64,000 bases of DNA from Oleispirillum sp965228165 (GCA_965228165.1 CBDDHB010000003.1:1054001-1118000), one strand, 5' to 3'. Shown: positions 53,452-63,200, counted from the first letter of the stretch. A program made the numbers and translations. Notes: generated from the sequence alone by a model not told the origin.

Positions 53452-53814
53452 ATGACCGAACATCCCCTGTCCGCCCTTTTCGCCACTATCCTGTCGCGCC
53501 GGGGCGGCGACCCCGAGGCCTCCTATACCGCGCGGCTGTTCGCCAAGGGCCGCCACAAGATCGCGCAGAAGGTGGGGGAGGAAGCGGTGGAACTGGCGAT
53601 CGCCGCGGCCGCCGAGCCGGACAAGATCGTTCCGGAAAGCGCGGATCTTCTCTATCACCTTCTGGTGCTGTGGGCGGACGCCGGGGTCGCCCCCGACGCG
53701 GTCTGGCGGGAGCTGGAGGCGCGGGTCGGCACCTCGGGCCTGGAGGAAAAGGCCCGCCGCCCGAAGGCGTGGTCCTTCAAACGATTGCCCCGGTTTGTTG
53801 AGAGGGAGAGGAAA
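53452..53814 (+). CDS. hisE: phosphoribosyl-ATP pyrophosphatase, in frame with HinT
   Basis: Second step of histidine synthesis (PR-ATP to PR-AMP). The conserved core is TARLFAKGRHKIAQKVGEEA, VELAIAAAAEPDKIVPESAD and LLYHLLVLWADAGV. The normal protein ends near residue 105 (GTSGLEEKARRP). Here no stop follows: the frame continues through about 16 further residues (KAWSFKRLPRFVERER) into the HinT protein, giving a 242-residue open frame. In the neighbouring frame a TGA overlaps the hinT GTG, which would be the usual coupled arrangement, so a frame change near the end or a genuine fusion are both possible. Confidence 0.88.
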
Positions 53815-54180
53815 GTGACCTACGATCCGAACAACGTTTTCGCGAAAATCCTGCGGCGGGAAATTCCCTGCAAGCCGGTGCTGGAAACCGAGCACGCCCT
53901 GGCCTTTCACGACATCAACCCGCAGGCGCCGGTGCATGTGCTGGTGATTCCCAGGGGGGCCTACGTCTCCTTCGACGACTTCAGCGCCCGCGCCACTCCG
54001 GAAGAAATCACGGGCTTCGTCCGCGCGGTGGGGGAAACCGCCCGCATCCTCGGCATTCCCGCCGACGGCTACCGCCTTCTCAGCAACGTCGGGGTGAATG
54101 GGGGGCAGGAAGTTCCCCATTTGCACGTCCACCTGTTCGCCGGACGCCCCCTTGGACCGATGCTCGCCAAGAGGTCTTAA
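53815..54180 (+). CDS. hinT: HIT-family purine nucleoside phosphoramidase
   Basis: About 121 residues. Starts VTYDPNNVFAKILRREIPCK and carries the histidine triad in VPHLHVHLFAGRPLGPML. HinT hydrolyses adenosine 5'-phosphoramidates. The GTG at 53815 has GAGGGAGAGG directly upstream, so separate initiation is likely even though the gene is in frame with hisE. hisE-hinT adjacency is common in alphaproteobacteria. The gene ends at TAA 54178-54180 and a terminator follows. Confidence 0.92.
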   Translation: MTYDPNNVFAKILRREIPCKPVLETEHALAFHDINPQAPVHVLVIPRGAYVSFDDFSARATPEEITGFVRAVGETARILGIPADGYRLLSNVGVNGGQEVPHLHVHLFAGRPLGPMLAKRS

Positions 54181-54217
54181 GGTGTTGATCTAGAAGACTT
54201 TCATCGGACTTTCACAA

Positions 54218-54256
54218 CCCTGCCGCACGGCTTTTCAGGCGTCCGGCGGGGTTTTT
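54218..54256 (+). terminator. intrinsic terminator after hinT
   Basis: CCCTGCCG pairs with CGGCGGGG (54244-54251; one G-U pair) around an 18-base loop, followed by TTTTT. It lies about 40 bases after the hinT stop and probably ends the histidine operon. Confidence 0.65.
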
Positions 54257-54680
54257 CTCGCTCCGGCGACAAAATTAACTTCATATGTGGTTGAAGACGC
54301 GCGGCGGACGTTCCAGGCCGCCAATGATTTCCCCGAGTCGCAAAACGCGAATCGCGATTCGGCACGGTCGGGACGACCGCTTCGCGACTCGGGCGGTCCC
54401 GGCACGAGGAGGCGCCGTCGCCGCTTCGAAGCGATTTCCCGTCTAGGCAAAAAATCCCAACCGATCCGCCGAGTCGCCAAGAGGGGAAGATTCGGCGGCG
54501 AATCGGTCTTGCAAAGATGGATTTTCCGGAAACCGGCAACGGATTCCGGTTTTCCGCAAGACCCCAGGGTTTCCGCCATCGTTTCATCCCTGGCGGCGCG
54601 GGCCGCGCCAGCAAAACCCGCCTGTTTCCCGACGCTGGCCGGTCAAAACCAAACCCTTGCGTGGGGCCTTGGCCCGGTTC
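54257..54680. other. noncoding region with a dense cluster of GANTC sites
   Basis: No convincing gene. Eight GANTC sites, the target of the alphaproteobacterial CcrM methylase, lie within 212 bases: 54335, 54349, 54356, 54386, 54471, 54489, 54500 and 54542. About one per 300 bases would be expected at this composition. CCCGAGTCGC (54333-54342) and GCGACTCGGG (54384-54393) form a ten-base inverted repeat. An AT-richer patch (AAAATTAACTTCATATG) lies near 54271. It could be a methylation-sensitive control region, a small RNA gene or part of a replication-related element. Confidence 0.55.
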
Positions 54681-54854
54681 AGACCGGGGCGCTGCCCCGG
54701 ACCCCGCACAGGGTCTTGGACCCTGTGTACCCATTCTTGGGTGTTTGCGCGCAGCGCGATAAAACCATCACGCCGCGTGAGGGTCGATAGCCGCTTCGCG
54801 GCGAAAAAAGGAATGGGGGGCGCGGGGGGCCCAAGGCCCCTCGCAACGTTTTTC
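54681..54854. repeat. intergenic mosaic hairpin repeat, copy 8
   Basis: Lies before the LysE gene end. ACCGGGGCGCTGCCCCGG, CACAGGGTCTTGGACCCTGTG, TGCGCGCAGCGCGATAAAACC, ATCACGCCGCGTGAGGG, CGCTTCGCGGCGAAAAAAGG, GGGGGGCCCAAGGCCCC and TCGCAACGTTTTT. The left end matches copy 6 and the right end copies 3 and 7, showing the modules are exchanged. Confidence 0.82.
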
Positions 54855-54858
54855 GGCT

Positions 54859-55470
54859 CTATTCCCCAAACGCCAGCCGCGCCCCCAGGGCCGCGAACAT
54901 CCCGGCGAAGGCCCGTTTCATCCAGCGCATCGCGGCGGGGGAGTCCAGCACCTTGCGGCGCGCCGCAGCGGCGCAGAGTCCATAAACCGCGAACACCGTG
55001 AAGGTCATCGCCATGAAGGTCAGGGACAGCGCCGCCATCTGCCGCATCGGACCGTCCGCCGCGCCGGGATCGACGAACTGCGGCAGGAAGGCGAAAAAGA
55101 ACACCGTCAGCTTGGGGTTGAGCAGGTTGACCGCGACGGCGCGCAAGACCAGGGCGACGCCCCGGCGGCGCGGGGTTTCCAGGGAGACCGGAGCGGCGGA
55201 ATCGCACCACAGGCTCCACGCCAGAAAGCCGAGATAGAGCGCCCCGGCGATCTTGATCGCCTGAAAGACCTCCGCCCCGGCATGCAGGATCGCGGCCAGG
55301 CCGAGCAGACAGGCCGCCAGATGGGGCAGGATTCCCAGGGTGCAGCCGAAGGCGGCGAGGATCGCGGCGCGCCGCCCCTGGGTCAGACCGCAGGAGACGG
55401 TATAGATCACGCCGGTGCCGGGCATCAGCACGATGACCAGGGCGGTCAGCAGAAACGGCCAGGTAATCAA
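54859..55470 (-). CDS. LysE/RhtB-family amino acid exporter
   Basis: A 203-residue inner-membrane protein with six hydrophobic segments. It begins LITWPFLLTALVIVLMPGTG, and the LysE pattern continues with GRRAAILAAFGCTLGILPHL, KIAGALYLGFLAWSLW and the AVNLLNPKLTVFFFAFLPQF segment. No ATG or GTG fits; the likely start is TTG at 55470 with AAGGA 8 bases upstream, overlapping the end region of comM. Substrate is unknown (threonine, homoserine, leucine or similar). Confidence 0.85.
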   Translation of the reverse strand: MITWPFLLTALVIVLMPGTGVIYTVSCGLTQGRRAAILAAFGCTLGILPHLAACLLGLAAILHAGAEVFQAIKIAGALYLGFLAWSLWCDSAAPVSLETPRRRGVALVLRAVAVNLLNPKLTVFFFAFLPQFVDPGAADGPMRQMAALSLTFMAMTFTVFAVYGLCAAAARRKVLDSPAAMRWMKRAFAGMFAALGARLAFGE

Positions 55471-55474
55471 GGGA

Positions 55475-56809
55475 TTATTCCTTCGTTTTGATGCGGGGGG
55501 AAAGGTTCGGGCGGGGCGGACGGCGGCGATAGGACAGGGCCTCGGCCAGATGGGGGCGGGCGATCGCCGCCTCCCCCCGCCAGATCGGCGATGGTGCGCG
55601 CCACCTTGATCACCCGATGATAACCGCGCGCCGACAGCTTGAAGGCGGCGGCGGCCTCGGCGAGGAAGGCGCGGTCGGCGGCGGCCAGAGGCGCCAATTC
55701 GTCCAACGCCCGGCCTTCCAGGTCGGCGTTGCAGGAAAGCCCCGCCCGATCGCCGAAACGCGCGATCGCCAGCCTTCGGGCGCGCGCCACTCGCGCCGCG
55801 ACGACGGCGGTGGATTCGCCGGGTTGCAGGCCGTCGAGCTCCCAAGGATCGACGCGCGCCACCTCGACATGCAGATCGATACGATCCAGAAAAGGTCCGG
55901 ACAGGGAATTCTGATAGTCCTCGGCGCACAAAGGCGCGCGGCGGCAGGCGAGTTCCGGGTCGTCCAGATGGCCGCAGCGGCAGGGGTTCATCGCCCCGAC
56001 CAGCTGCACCCGCGCCGGATAGGTGACGTGGCGATTCGCCCGCGCCACCGAGACCGAACCGCTTTCCAGGGGCTGGCGCAAGCTTTCCAGCGCCGCGCGG
56101 GGAAATTCCGGCAACTCGTCGAGGAACAGCACCCCCAGATGGGCGAGGGAGACCTCGCCCGGCCTGGCGCGCAGGCCGCCGCCAACCATCGCGGCGGTGG
56201 AGCAGGAGTGGTGCGGCGAACGATAGGGCCGCCGCCGCATCAGGCCGCCTTCGGGCAGTTCGCCCGCGATCGAATGGACCATGCTGACTTCCAGGGCCTC
56301 GGCGGCGGAAAGCGGCGGCAGCGGTCCGGGCAGGCGGCCTCCGCGCCCTGCGCCGCCGGACAGATCAGGCCGCGTTCGTGGGCATGGGCGGAAATCGCCG
56401 CGGGCAGCACCCCGGCCACCGAGGAAATCCGGCCGTCGAGCGCCAGTTCCCCCATCACCGTGTAGCCCAGCAGTTCTTCCGCCGGAACCAGCCCCATGGC
56501 GGACAGGGCGCCAAGGGCGATCGGCAGGTCGAAATGGCTGCCTTCCTTCAGCAGATCGGCGGGGGCCAGATTGACGGTGATTCGTTTCGGTGGCAGCCCG
56601 AGGCCGATCGCCACCAGGGCGGCGCGCACCCGCTCGCGGCTTTCCGACACCGCCTTGTCGGGCAGACCGACCACCGAGAACGCGGGCAGACCCGGAGCGA
56701 TCTGCGCCTGCGCCTCGACCAGGCAAACCTCGATCCCGGAAAACGCCACCGTGTGTACCAACGTCCCCACTTCGCCATCCCCCTGGGTCGGTCGCGGCGG
56801 CACCAGCAA
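55475..56809 (-). pseudogene. comM: ComM/YifB-type Mg-chelatase-like AAA protein, damaged
   Basis: ComM helps integrate DNA during transformation. The N-terminal part (VHTVAFSGIEVCLVEAQAQI to RGLICPAAQGAEAA) is in one frame; the rest (RLPGPLPPLSAAEALEVSMV, LGVLFLDELPEF, AMNPCRCGHLDD) is in another. Between them the sequence that should hold the Walker A ATP-binding loop is missing: the join at ~56330-56342 goes directly from the N-terminal domain to the segment after Walker A, a loss of about 200 bases. A second defect is six C at 55573-55578 (five restore the ARTIADLAGEAAIARPHLAE tail ending at 55475). The gene begins 22 bases after gshB ends. Confidence 0.8.
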
Positions 56810-56830
56810 ACCACCCGGCGCGGCGCGCGG

Positions 56831-57787
56831 TCAAGCCCTGCGGTTCGCCGCCAGCTTCGCCTCGATCGCATCCCAGATGCGTTCCGCCAGATCGACGCCA
56901 TCGAAGCGCCCGATCTCCTGGATGCCGGTGGGCGAGGTGACGTTGATCTCGGTGACGAAATCGCCGATCACGTCGATGCCAACGAACAGCAGGCCGCGCG
57001 CCCGCAACTCCGGCCCGATGCGGCGGCAGATTTCCAGGTCGCGGGGAGAAAGAAGGGCGGCCTCGGCGCGTCCGCCGACATGCATGTTGGAGCGCGCATC
57101 GCCCAGGTTCGGCACGCGATTGACCGCGCCCGCCGGTTCGCCGTCGATTAGGACGATTCGCTTGTCGCCCGCCCGCACCGCCGGAACGTAGGCCTGAACC
57201 ATCAGCGGTTCCGCCCCCCGGGCGAAAAACATTTCCAGAAGCGCGCCCAGGTTCTCGTCGTCGGGCCGCAGGAGGAAGACTCCGGCGCCGCCGTTGCCGA
57301 ACAGGGGCTTGATCACGATGTCGCGATGCCGCGCGCGGAAGTCGCGGATGGCCTCGGCGTCCGCCGTTACCAGGGTGGGGGGCATCAGGTCGGGAAAATC
57401 GGTGACCGGCAGCTTTTCCGGCGCGTTGCGCACCCCCGCCGGATCGTTGACCACCAGGGTCTTGGGGTGGATGTGTTCGAGGATGTGGGTGGTGGCGATA
57501 TAGGCCAGATCGAACGGCGGATCCTGGCGCAGCAGCACCACGTCGAAGCGGGACAGATCGGCCACCTCCGCCGCGCCGAAGCGGAAATGGTTTCCCTTCT
57601 CCCGCCGCACCGTCACCGGATGCCCGGCGGCGAGGACCCGCCGGTTTTCTAGCCGCAGGGCGCGCGGCGGATAGTGGAACAGCGCATATCCCCGGCGTTG
57701 CGCCGCCAAGGCCAGGGCGAAGGTGGAATCGGCGTCGATGGAGATTCCCTCCATCGGGTCCATTTGCAGGGCGGCCGTCAGGGCCAT
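56831..57787 (-). CDS. gshB: glutathione synthetase
   Basis: A 318-residue ATP-grasp ligase joining gamma-glutamylcysteine and glycine. Starts MALTAALQMDPMEGISIDAD with AGGAGAG upstream; VLLRQDPPFDLAYIATTHIL, VIKPLFGNGGAGVFLLRPDD, RIVLIDGEPAGAVNRVPN and VTEINVTSPTGIQEI are conserved. The frame is open further upstream but without family similarity. In related genomes gshB-comM adjoins the BON lipoprotein, yraN and rsmI genes; here a 4.5-kb segment separates them. Confidence 0.95.
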   Translation of the reverse strand: MALTAALQMDPMEGISIDADSTFALALAAQRRGYALFHYPPRALRLENRRVLAAGHPVTVRREKGNHFRFGAAEVADLSRFDVVLLRQDPPFDLAYIATTHILEHIHPKTLVVNDPAGVRNAPEKLPVTDFPDLMPPTLVTADAEAIRDFRARHRDIVIKPLFGNGGAGVFLLRPDDENLGALLEMFFARGAEPLMVQAYVPAVRAGDKRIVLIDGEPAGAVNRVPNLGDARSNMHVGGRAEAALLSPRDLEICRRIGPELRARGLLFVGIDVIGDFVTEINVTSPTGIQEIGRFDGVDLAERIWDAIEAKLAANRRA

Positions 57788-58020
57788 GTCGGGACTCTCC
57801 TGGGCGCAAGGAACGACGATCAGCAAATAAGCGGTTCTTCCCGCCACATCCAGGGCCATCGCGTGGCCATTCCGGAATTTCTCCGCCCAAGGGCTGGGGA
57901 ATACCCTTCCGCCGTACGGAGAGGACTCGCCAGCCTTCATCTGGTTGATTTCGGCCTCAGTCTTATACCTTCTGGAATCCGTAAGACTTCGCTTTTATTT
58001 TTTTCCTTCGAGGGAAGGGG

Positions 58021-59442
<1,422 letters not shown>

Positions 59443-59494
59443 CCCGCGCGCCAGCGGCTGCCACCGCTCCCCGATTTTAGCCCTCAACACGATC

Positions 59495-59542
59495 TTGCGT
59501 TGATGTTTTGTTCTTGTTGATATAGAGTCGACTCGTCGACTC
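59495..59542 (+). promoter_or_regulatory. promoter of the restriction-modification operon carrying two GTCGAC sites
   Basis: TTGCGT (59495-59500) with GATATA (59519-59524) at 18 bases, or TTGATG (59500) with TATAGA (59521) at 15, are the possible promoter boxes. Directly after the -10 stands the tandem eight-base repeat GTCGACTC-GTCGACTC (59527-59534, 59535-59542). Each copy holds GTCGAC, the site known for XamI/SalI. Transcription would start inside the repeat. The ribbon-helix-helix gene starts at 59545. Confidence 0.6.
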
Positions 59543-59544
59543 GA

Positions 59545-59739
59545 ATGGCGGATCGAATGCCCAAAAAGCCAAACGACAGAAAAAAGATTCTTGGTGTTCG
59601 CATGACTGCTCGCCTTCAGGCGGAAGTGAAGGCCGCCGCCGCACGGCAGGGGCTTCCCGTCTCCGATCTTTTCGAGCGGATGTGGAAGGCTTATCTCGGG
59701 GCAGGAGGCAAGACCCATGGCGTTCCCGATTCGAAGTGA
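59545..59739 (+). CDS. ribbon-helix-helix protein, possible controller of the R-M operon
   Basis: 64 residues with a basic N-terminus and a ribbon-helix-helix pattern: ILGVRMTARLQAEVKAAAAR, then GLPVSDLFERMWKAYL. It is a small dimeric DNA binder by fold. ATG 59545 or ATG 59557 could start it. It overlaps the methyltransferase gene by 23 bases and lies first in the operon, the position of controller proteins in other restriction-modification systems, although most of those are helix-turn-helix proteins. Its operator could be the tandem repeat just upstream. Confidence 0.7.
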   Translation: MADRMPKKPNDRKKILGVRMTARLQAEVKAAAARQGLPVSDLFERMWKAYLGAGGKTHGVPDSK

Positions 59740-61357
59740 AAACGACCCGATCTCCGCCGCCCTCGCTCTCATCGGCGACCACCTTCGTTTGACCTCCGCA
59801 GAAACGAACATCATCGGCGAGATTCGCGCTATGGCCGATTCTCCCTCTCTTCGGAGCCTAGCTAAGGACATTGGTGAAGGGAAAGACCCCCTCGGCGAGG
59901 CCTTTCTTTCGTTGCGCGTGGCGCAAACGCGGCGAACGTCGGGCCAAGCTTTCACACCCAGAGCAATCATCAACGCCATGATTTCCATGGCAGACCGCGC
60001 CGTTCACCACGGCCGTCGCTTTTCCTGCATCGTCGATGCTGGCGCCGGAAGCGGTCGCTTCTTGCTGGCTGCCGCCACGGCGTTTCCCGACGCCCATCTC
60101 GTCGCCGTCGAGGCCGATCCTCTGTGTGCCCTTGTTCTGCGCGCAAATCTCGCCGTCCACGGCCTGCTTGAGCGGAGCAAAATCCTCGTCGAAGATTTCC
60201 GCAACGTTTGCCTCGATCTCTCCAAAGGCCGTGTCCTCTTCATCGGCAATCCGCCCTACGTCCGCCACCATGACCTGAGTGCGGAAAGCAAGACTTGGTA
60301 CACGACGACCATGCAATCGCTCGGCATGCCCCGCGCGAGTAAACTGGCCGGTCTTCACGTACATTTCTTCGCCCGCGCCGCCCAGCTCGCACGGCGTGGA
60401 GATCTCGGGATTTACGTGACCTCCGCCGAGTGGCTTTCGACCAACTACGGATCGGCTTTACGCGCGGCTCTGTGTGGACCATTGGGTGGCCGCGCCATAT
60501 ACGTCCTGGATGCGCAATCCCAGCCGTTTCCCGGGGTAATGACGACTGCGGCGATTTCCGTCTTCGAACCCCATTCGGACTCCGAATCCCTGCGCTTTGC
60601 CTCCCTTCCCGGGGCGGATCACCTTTCCTTCGATCCTGCGTTTAGGGAGATCTCCGCCGAGGATGCGCGCCTCGCTCCGGTTTGGCCCCCTGCGCGCTTC
60701 GCCCCGCCGCACGTGGCACGGAAGGCCGGAACGCGTATTGGCGATCTGTTCCGGGTTTCGCGTGGGCAAGTGACCGGCCTTAACTCTGTTTGGGTCGCCG
60801 ACACCTTGGCTCAAAGGCTGGTTCCCTCAAGATTCCTGCTTCCGTGCGTCACCTCGGCCAAGGAACTCTTCGATGCCTATGAAGACAGCGGAAGGCTCAC
60901 CGAAGACTCCTTCCCTCGAAAGGTGGTGAACCTGCCTCAAGATTTGGACTCTGCCTTGGTTTCGGGGGAACATTCCCTCGTCAAACGCTTTCTTGACTGG
61001 GCGGTGCGAATGGGTGCGCACAACGCCTACGTCGCGCGCCACCGTTCACCCTGGTGGGCGATCAAACCTCATCAACCGGCCCCGTTGATCTGCGCCTACA
61101 TGGCGCGACGGGCTCCCGCTTTCATCAGAAACGATGTTGGTGCCCGGCTTCTCAACATCGCTCATGGGCTATACCCACGAGTTCCCTTGACGCCGACCGA
61201 ATTGGACCAGGTTTTGGAGGCTCTGAACCGTTCCGTTCAAAGCGAAAGCGGCCGCGTTTATGCGGGAGGGTTGCGTAAATTCGAGCCCGGGGCTATCGAG
61301 AATTTGATCATCGGTTGGTGCCCGGAACAACCCTCCCCACAAGTGGCCGCCGAATGA
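59717..61357 (+). CDS. XamI-type adenine-N6 DNA methyltransferase
   Basis: A 546-residue amino-methyltransferase. The SAM-binding motif is VDAGAGSGRFLLAAATAFPD, the catalytic motif IGNPPYVRHHDL (NPPY), with FTPRAIINAMISM before motif I as in Eco57I/TaqI-like enzymes. The C-terminal half (RIGDLFRVSRGQVTGLN onward) is the target-recognition part. Since the adjacent endonuclease is XamI-like, the expected target is the adenine of GTCGAC. Lower G+C and different codon use from the neighbours point to acquisition. GGAGG precedes the ATG; the stop overlaps the endonuclease start (ATGA). Confidence 0.88.
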   Translation: MAFPIRSENDPISAALALIGDHLRLTSAETNIIGEIRAMADSPSLRSLAKDIGEGKDPLGEAFLSLRVAQTRRTSGQAFTPRAIINAMISMADRAVHHGRRFSCIVDAGAGSGRFLLAAATAFPDAHLVAVEADPLCALVLRANLAVHGLLERSKILVEDFRNVCLDLSKGRVLFIGNPPYVRHHDLSAESKTWYTTTMQSLGMPRASKLAGLHVHFFARAAQLARRGDLGIYVTSAEWLSTNYGSALRAALCGPLGGRAIYVLDAQSQPFPGVMTTAAISVFEPHSDSESLRFASLPGADHLSFDPAFREISAEDARLAPVWPPARFAPPHVARKAGTRIGDLFRVSRGQVTGLNSVWVADTLAQRLVPSRFLLPCVTSAKELFDAYEDSGRLTEDSFPRKVVNLPQDLDSALVSGEHSLVKRFLDWAVRMGAHNAYVARHRSPWWAIKPHQPAPLICAYMARRAPAFIRNDVGARLLNIAHGLYPRVPLTPTELDQVLEALNRSVQSESGRVYAGGLRKFEPGAIENLIIGWCPEQPSPQVAAE

Positions 61358-62289
61358 CATCATTCCCCAAACTTGCCCGGAAATGGTCCGCAGAAGAGCT
61401 TTCCGCAGACGCGGCTCGTTCCCGTGATGTCTTTCGGCGCCGACGTCTGGATGAACCGCGAGATTGCTACTTAGCCGCCTTCGATGCTTTGGAACAGGCC
61501 AACTGCGAGCTGATCTCGCAGCTTCCCCGCCTTTTTCAAGGGCCTGTGGATGCCGGATTCATCTCCGAATTGGTGAAGGACGAATACCTGCGGGTGGCCT
61601 TGCGTTATCTTGGGGCTCCGCCGATATCCGACGATGGTCTGGAAACCTTGATTGGGTTTTCACTGGCCTGGACTCTGATTCGGGATGATCCGTCGCGAGC
61701 GGAATCCATCCATAGCGTAATCGCCGCGATTCTGGACCCAAAACGGTTTCCTTGGGTCGCGGAAGGCCGGATTCCCACGCCCCACGAGCGCGATGCGGCA
61801 ATCCTGGCGTCCACCGTAATCGCAGCGGCACAACGCGTTCAAACCTCACGCCGCACGGATGAACGCAAATCACTGGAAGGCGCGGTTCGAAGCCTTTTGA
61901 CGGAGGTGGGGCTCAAAGAAGTCATCTGTGGCCGCATTGAAAGCCTCCGCCGGGACGCTCCTGGACCGGGTTTCTTTTCCGCCGGTCCTTGCGTCGTCGG
62001 GGAAGACGAAGCGGACGTGGTTGTCGGCTTGTTCGATCATCGAATTCTCGCCATCGAATGCAAGGCCTCAAACTCCGAGATCAACAGCCGCAAGCAAATC
62101 AACAAGGAAATCGGCCAGGATGCTCAAAGCTGAGTGCGTCGATTCGGAGCCGACGATTTCGTTCCAGCCGGCGCGATCCAAGGGGTTTTCAAGCCTTCGT
62201 ACATCCAGGCGGCACAAGAAATCCCCATCGTCTTCTTCTGGAGCCATCGCCTGAAGGACCTTCGGGAGTTCATCGACGCAACGCGATGA
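61354..62289 (+). pseudogene. XamI-family restriction endonuclease with in-frame TGA
   Basis: The frame codes 259 residues, then TGA at 62131-62133, then 51 more codons in the same frame to TGA 62287-62289. The PD-(D/E)xK-type core is DEADVVVGLFDHRILAIECK, followed by ASNSEINSRKQINKE. In the family, as I recall it, a Trp follows a few residues later before the FG...VVPA...GVFK segment; here codons after the stop read VRRFGADDFVPAGAIQGVFK and IPIVFFWSHRLKDLREF, so a TGG-to-TGA change is the simplest reading. The truncated enzyme retains the catalytic residues but lacks a conserved C-terminal part and is probably inactive. XamI cuts GTCGAC. Confidence 0.82.
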
Positions 62290-62299
62290 ACCGCCTTGC

Positions 62300-62917
62300 T
62301 TACGGCTGGGTGGTCGGCGTCTTGATCCGGACGTAATCGACCACCGCCCGCACCCCGGAGATCGTCCGCGCATGGGTCAGCACCCGCTGGTGTTCGCCCT
62401 CGTCCTGGGCGATGCCGATCAGGTAGAGGGTGCGCGCCGAGGCGTCGATGGCATAGTTGAGCGACAGGATGCTCTTGTCGAACAGAATCGCCTTGCGCAT
62501 CGAGGCGGTGATGCTGGCGTCGTCGGCGAAATCGCCGAGGCCGGAGTTGGGATCGACCCGCACGTGGTCGTAGACCTCCTTCACCCCGTCCACCCCCTTC
62601 GCCAGGGCGACCGCGTCGCGGTGCAGAACCTCGGTGTCCGCCGCGCCGGTCAGGACGACCCGGCCCTCGTGGATCAGCAGGCCGACGCCGTGAAAGGCGA
62701 TGGCGTCGCGCTTCACCCAGGCGGCATTGATCTCGGCGCGGATGCGGGTGTCGCTGGCGGTGCCGCCGATGCCGCGTTCGTCGACCGCGGCGGTGCCCAC
62801 CGCCGCCCCCGCGCCAACCACCACGCCGAAGGGCGAACACGCCGACAGGCCGATCGCGGCGAGGGCGCAAAGCCCCAGGGCGCGAAGGGCGGAAAACCGG
62901 AAGGCTTGGCTCATCAT
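62300..62917 (-). CDS. BON-domain lipoprotein
   Basis: 205 residues. Lipobox LSAC near residue 27, a Gly/Ala-rich segment, then two BON domains (residues ~55-125: SDTRIRAEINAAWVKRD, GRVVLTGAADT; and ~130-200: DASITASMRKAILFDKSI, RTLYLIGIAQDEGEHQRVL). It resembles DolP/OsmY-type outer-membrane proteins that bind phospholipid. ATG 62917 or 62914 could be the start. It lies next to yraN and rsmI, a conserved order. Confidence 0.85.
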   Translation of the reverse strand: MMSQAFRFSALRALGLCALAAIGLSACSPFGVVVGAGAAVGTAAVDERGIGGTASDTRIRAEINAAWVKRDAIAFHGVGLLIHEGRVVLTGAADTEVLHRDAVALAKGVDGVKEVYDHVRVDPNSGLGDFADDASITASMRKAILFDKSILSLNYAIDASARTLYLIGIAQDEGEHQRVLTHARTISGVRAVVDYVRIKTPTTQP

Positions 62918-62941
62918 CGAGCTCCGTCAGGAAGGGTCGGT

Positions 62942-63200
62942 TCAGAACGTCGCGTCGCGCCAGGCGTCGGCCAGATGCACCGGCCAGCGCCCGGGCGAAA
63001 CCACGATGGCATCGAATCGCATGTCACGGGTCGCATACTCGGGTTGATTTTTTATGAACCACAGGGCGGCGCGCGACAACCTTTGCCGCTGTCGCGGCCC
63101 GATCGCCGCCAGGCCTTCGCCGGGATCGGGACGCGCCTTGATCTCGACGAAGACCAACAGATCGCCGCGCCGCGCCACGATGTCGATCTCCCCCGCGCCG
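62942..63200 (-). pseudogene. yraN: YraN (UPF0102) family remnant lacking its N-terminus
   Basis: About 84 codons of a nuclease-fold UPF0102 protein remain: GEIDIVARRGDLLVFVEIKA (the catalytic E-x-K-like strand), RQRLSRAALWFIKNQP and MRFDAIVVSPGRWP at the C-terminus. The N-terminal ~35 residues, including the usual start and the W-L-GY segment, are missing; the coding sequence runs back directly into the end of rsmI (join near 63195-63215). A deletion of about 100-130 bases spanning the rsmI stop and yraN start would explain it. Confidence 0.7.

Noticed and set aside
54271..54546. Call of a chromosomal replication origin in the GANTC-rich region
   Set aside because: Only one poor DnaA-box-like word and a short AT-rich patch; no parAB, gidA, hemE or dnaA genes in the window. 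Reported only as a GANTC cluster.
62131..62133. TGA in the endonuclease gene read as selenocysteine
   Set aside because: The family has Trp, not Cys, at this place, and no selenocysteine insertion stem is apparent after the codon.
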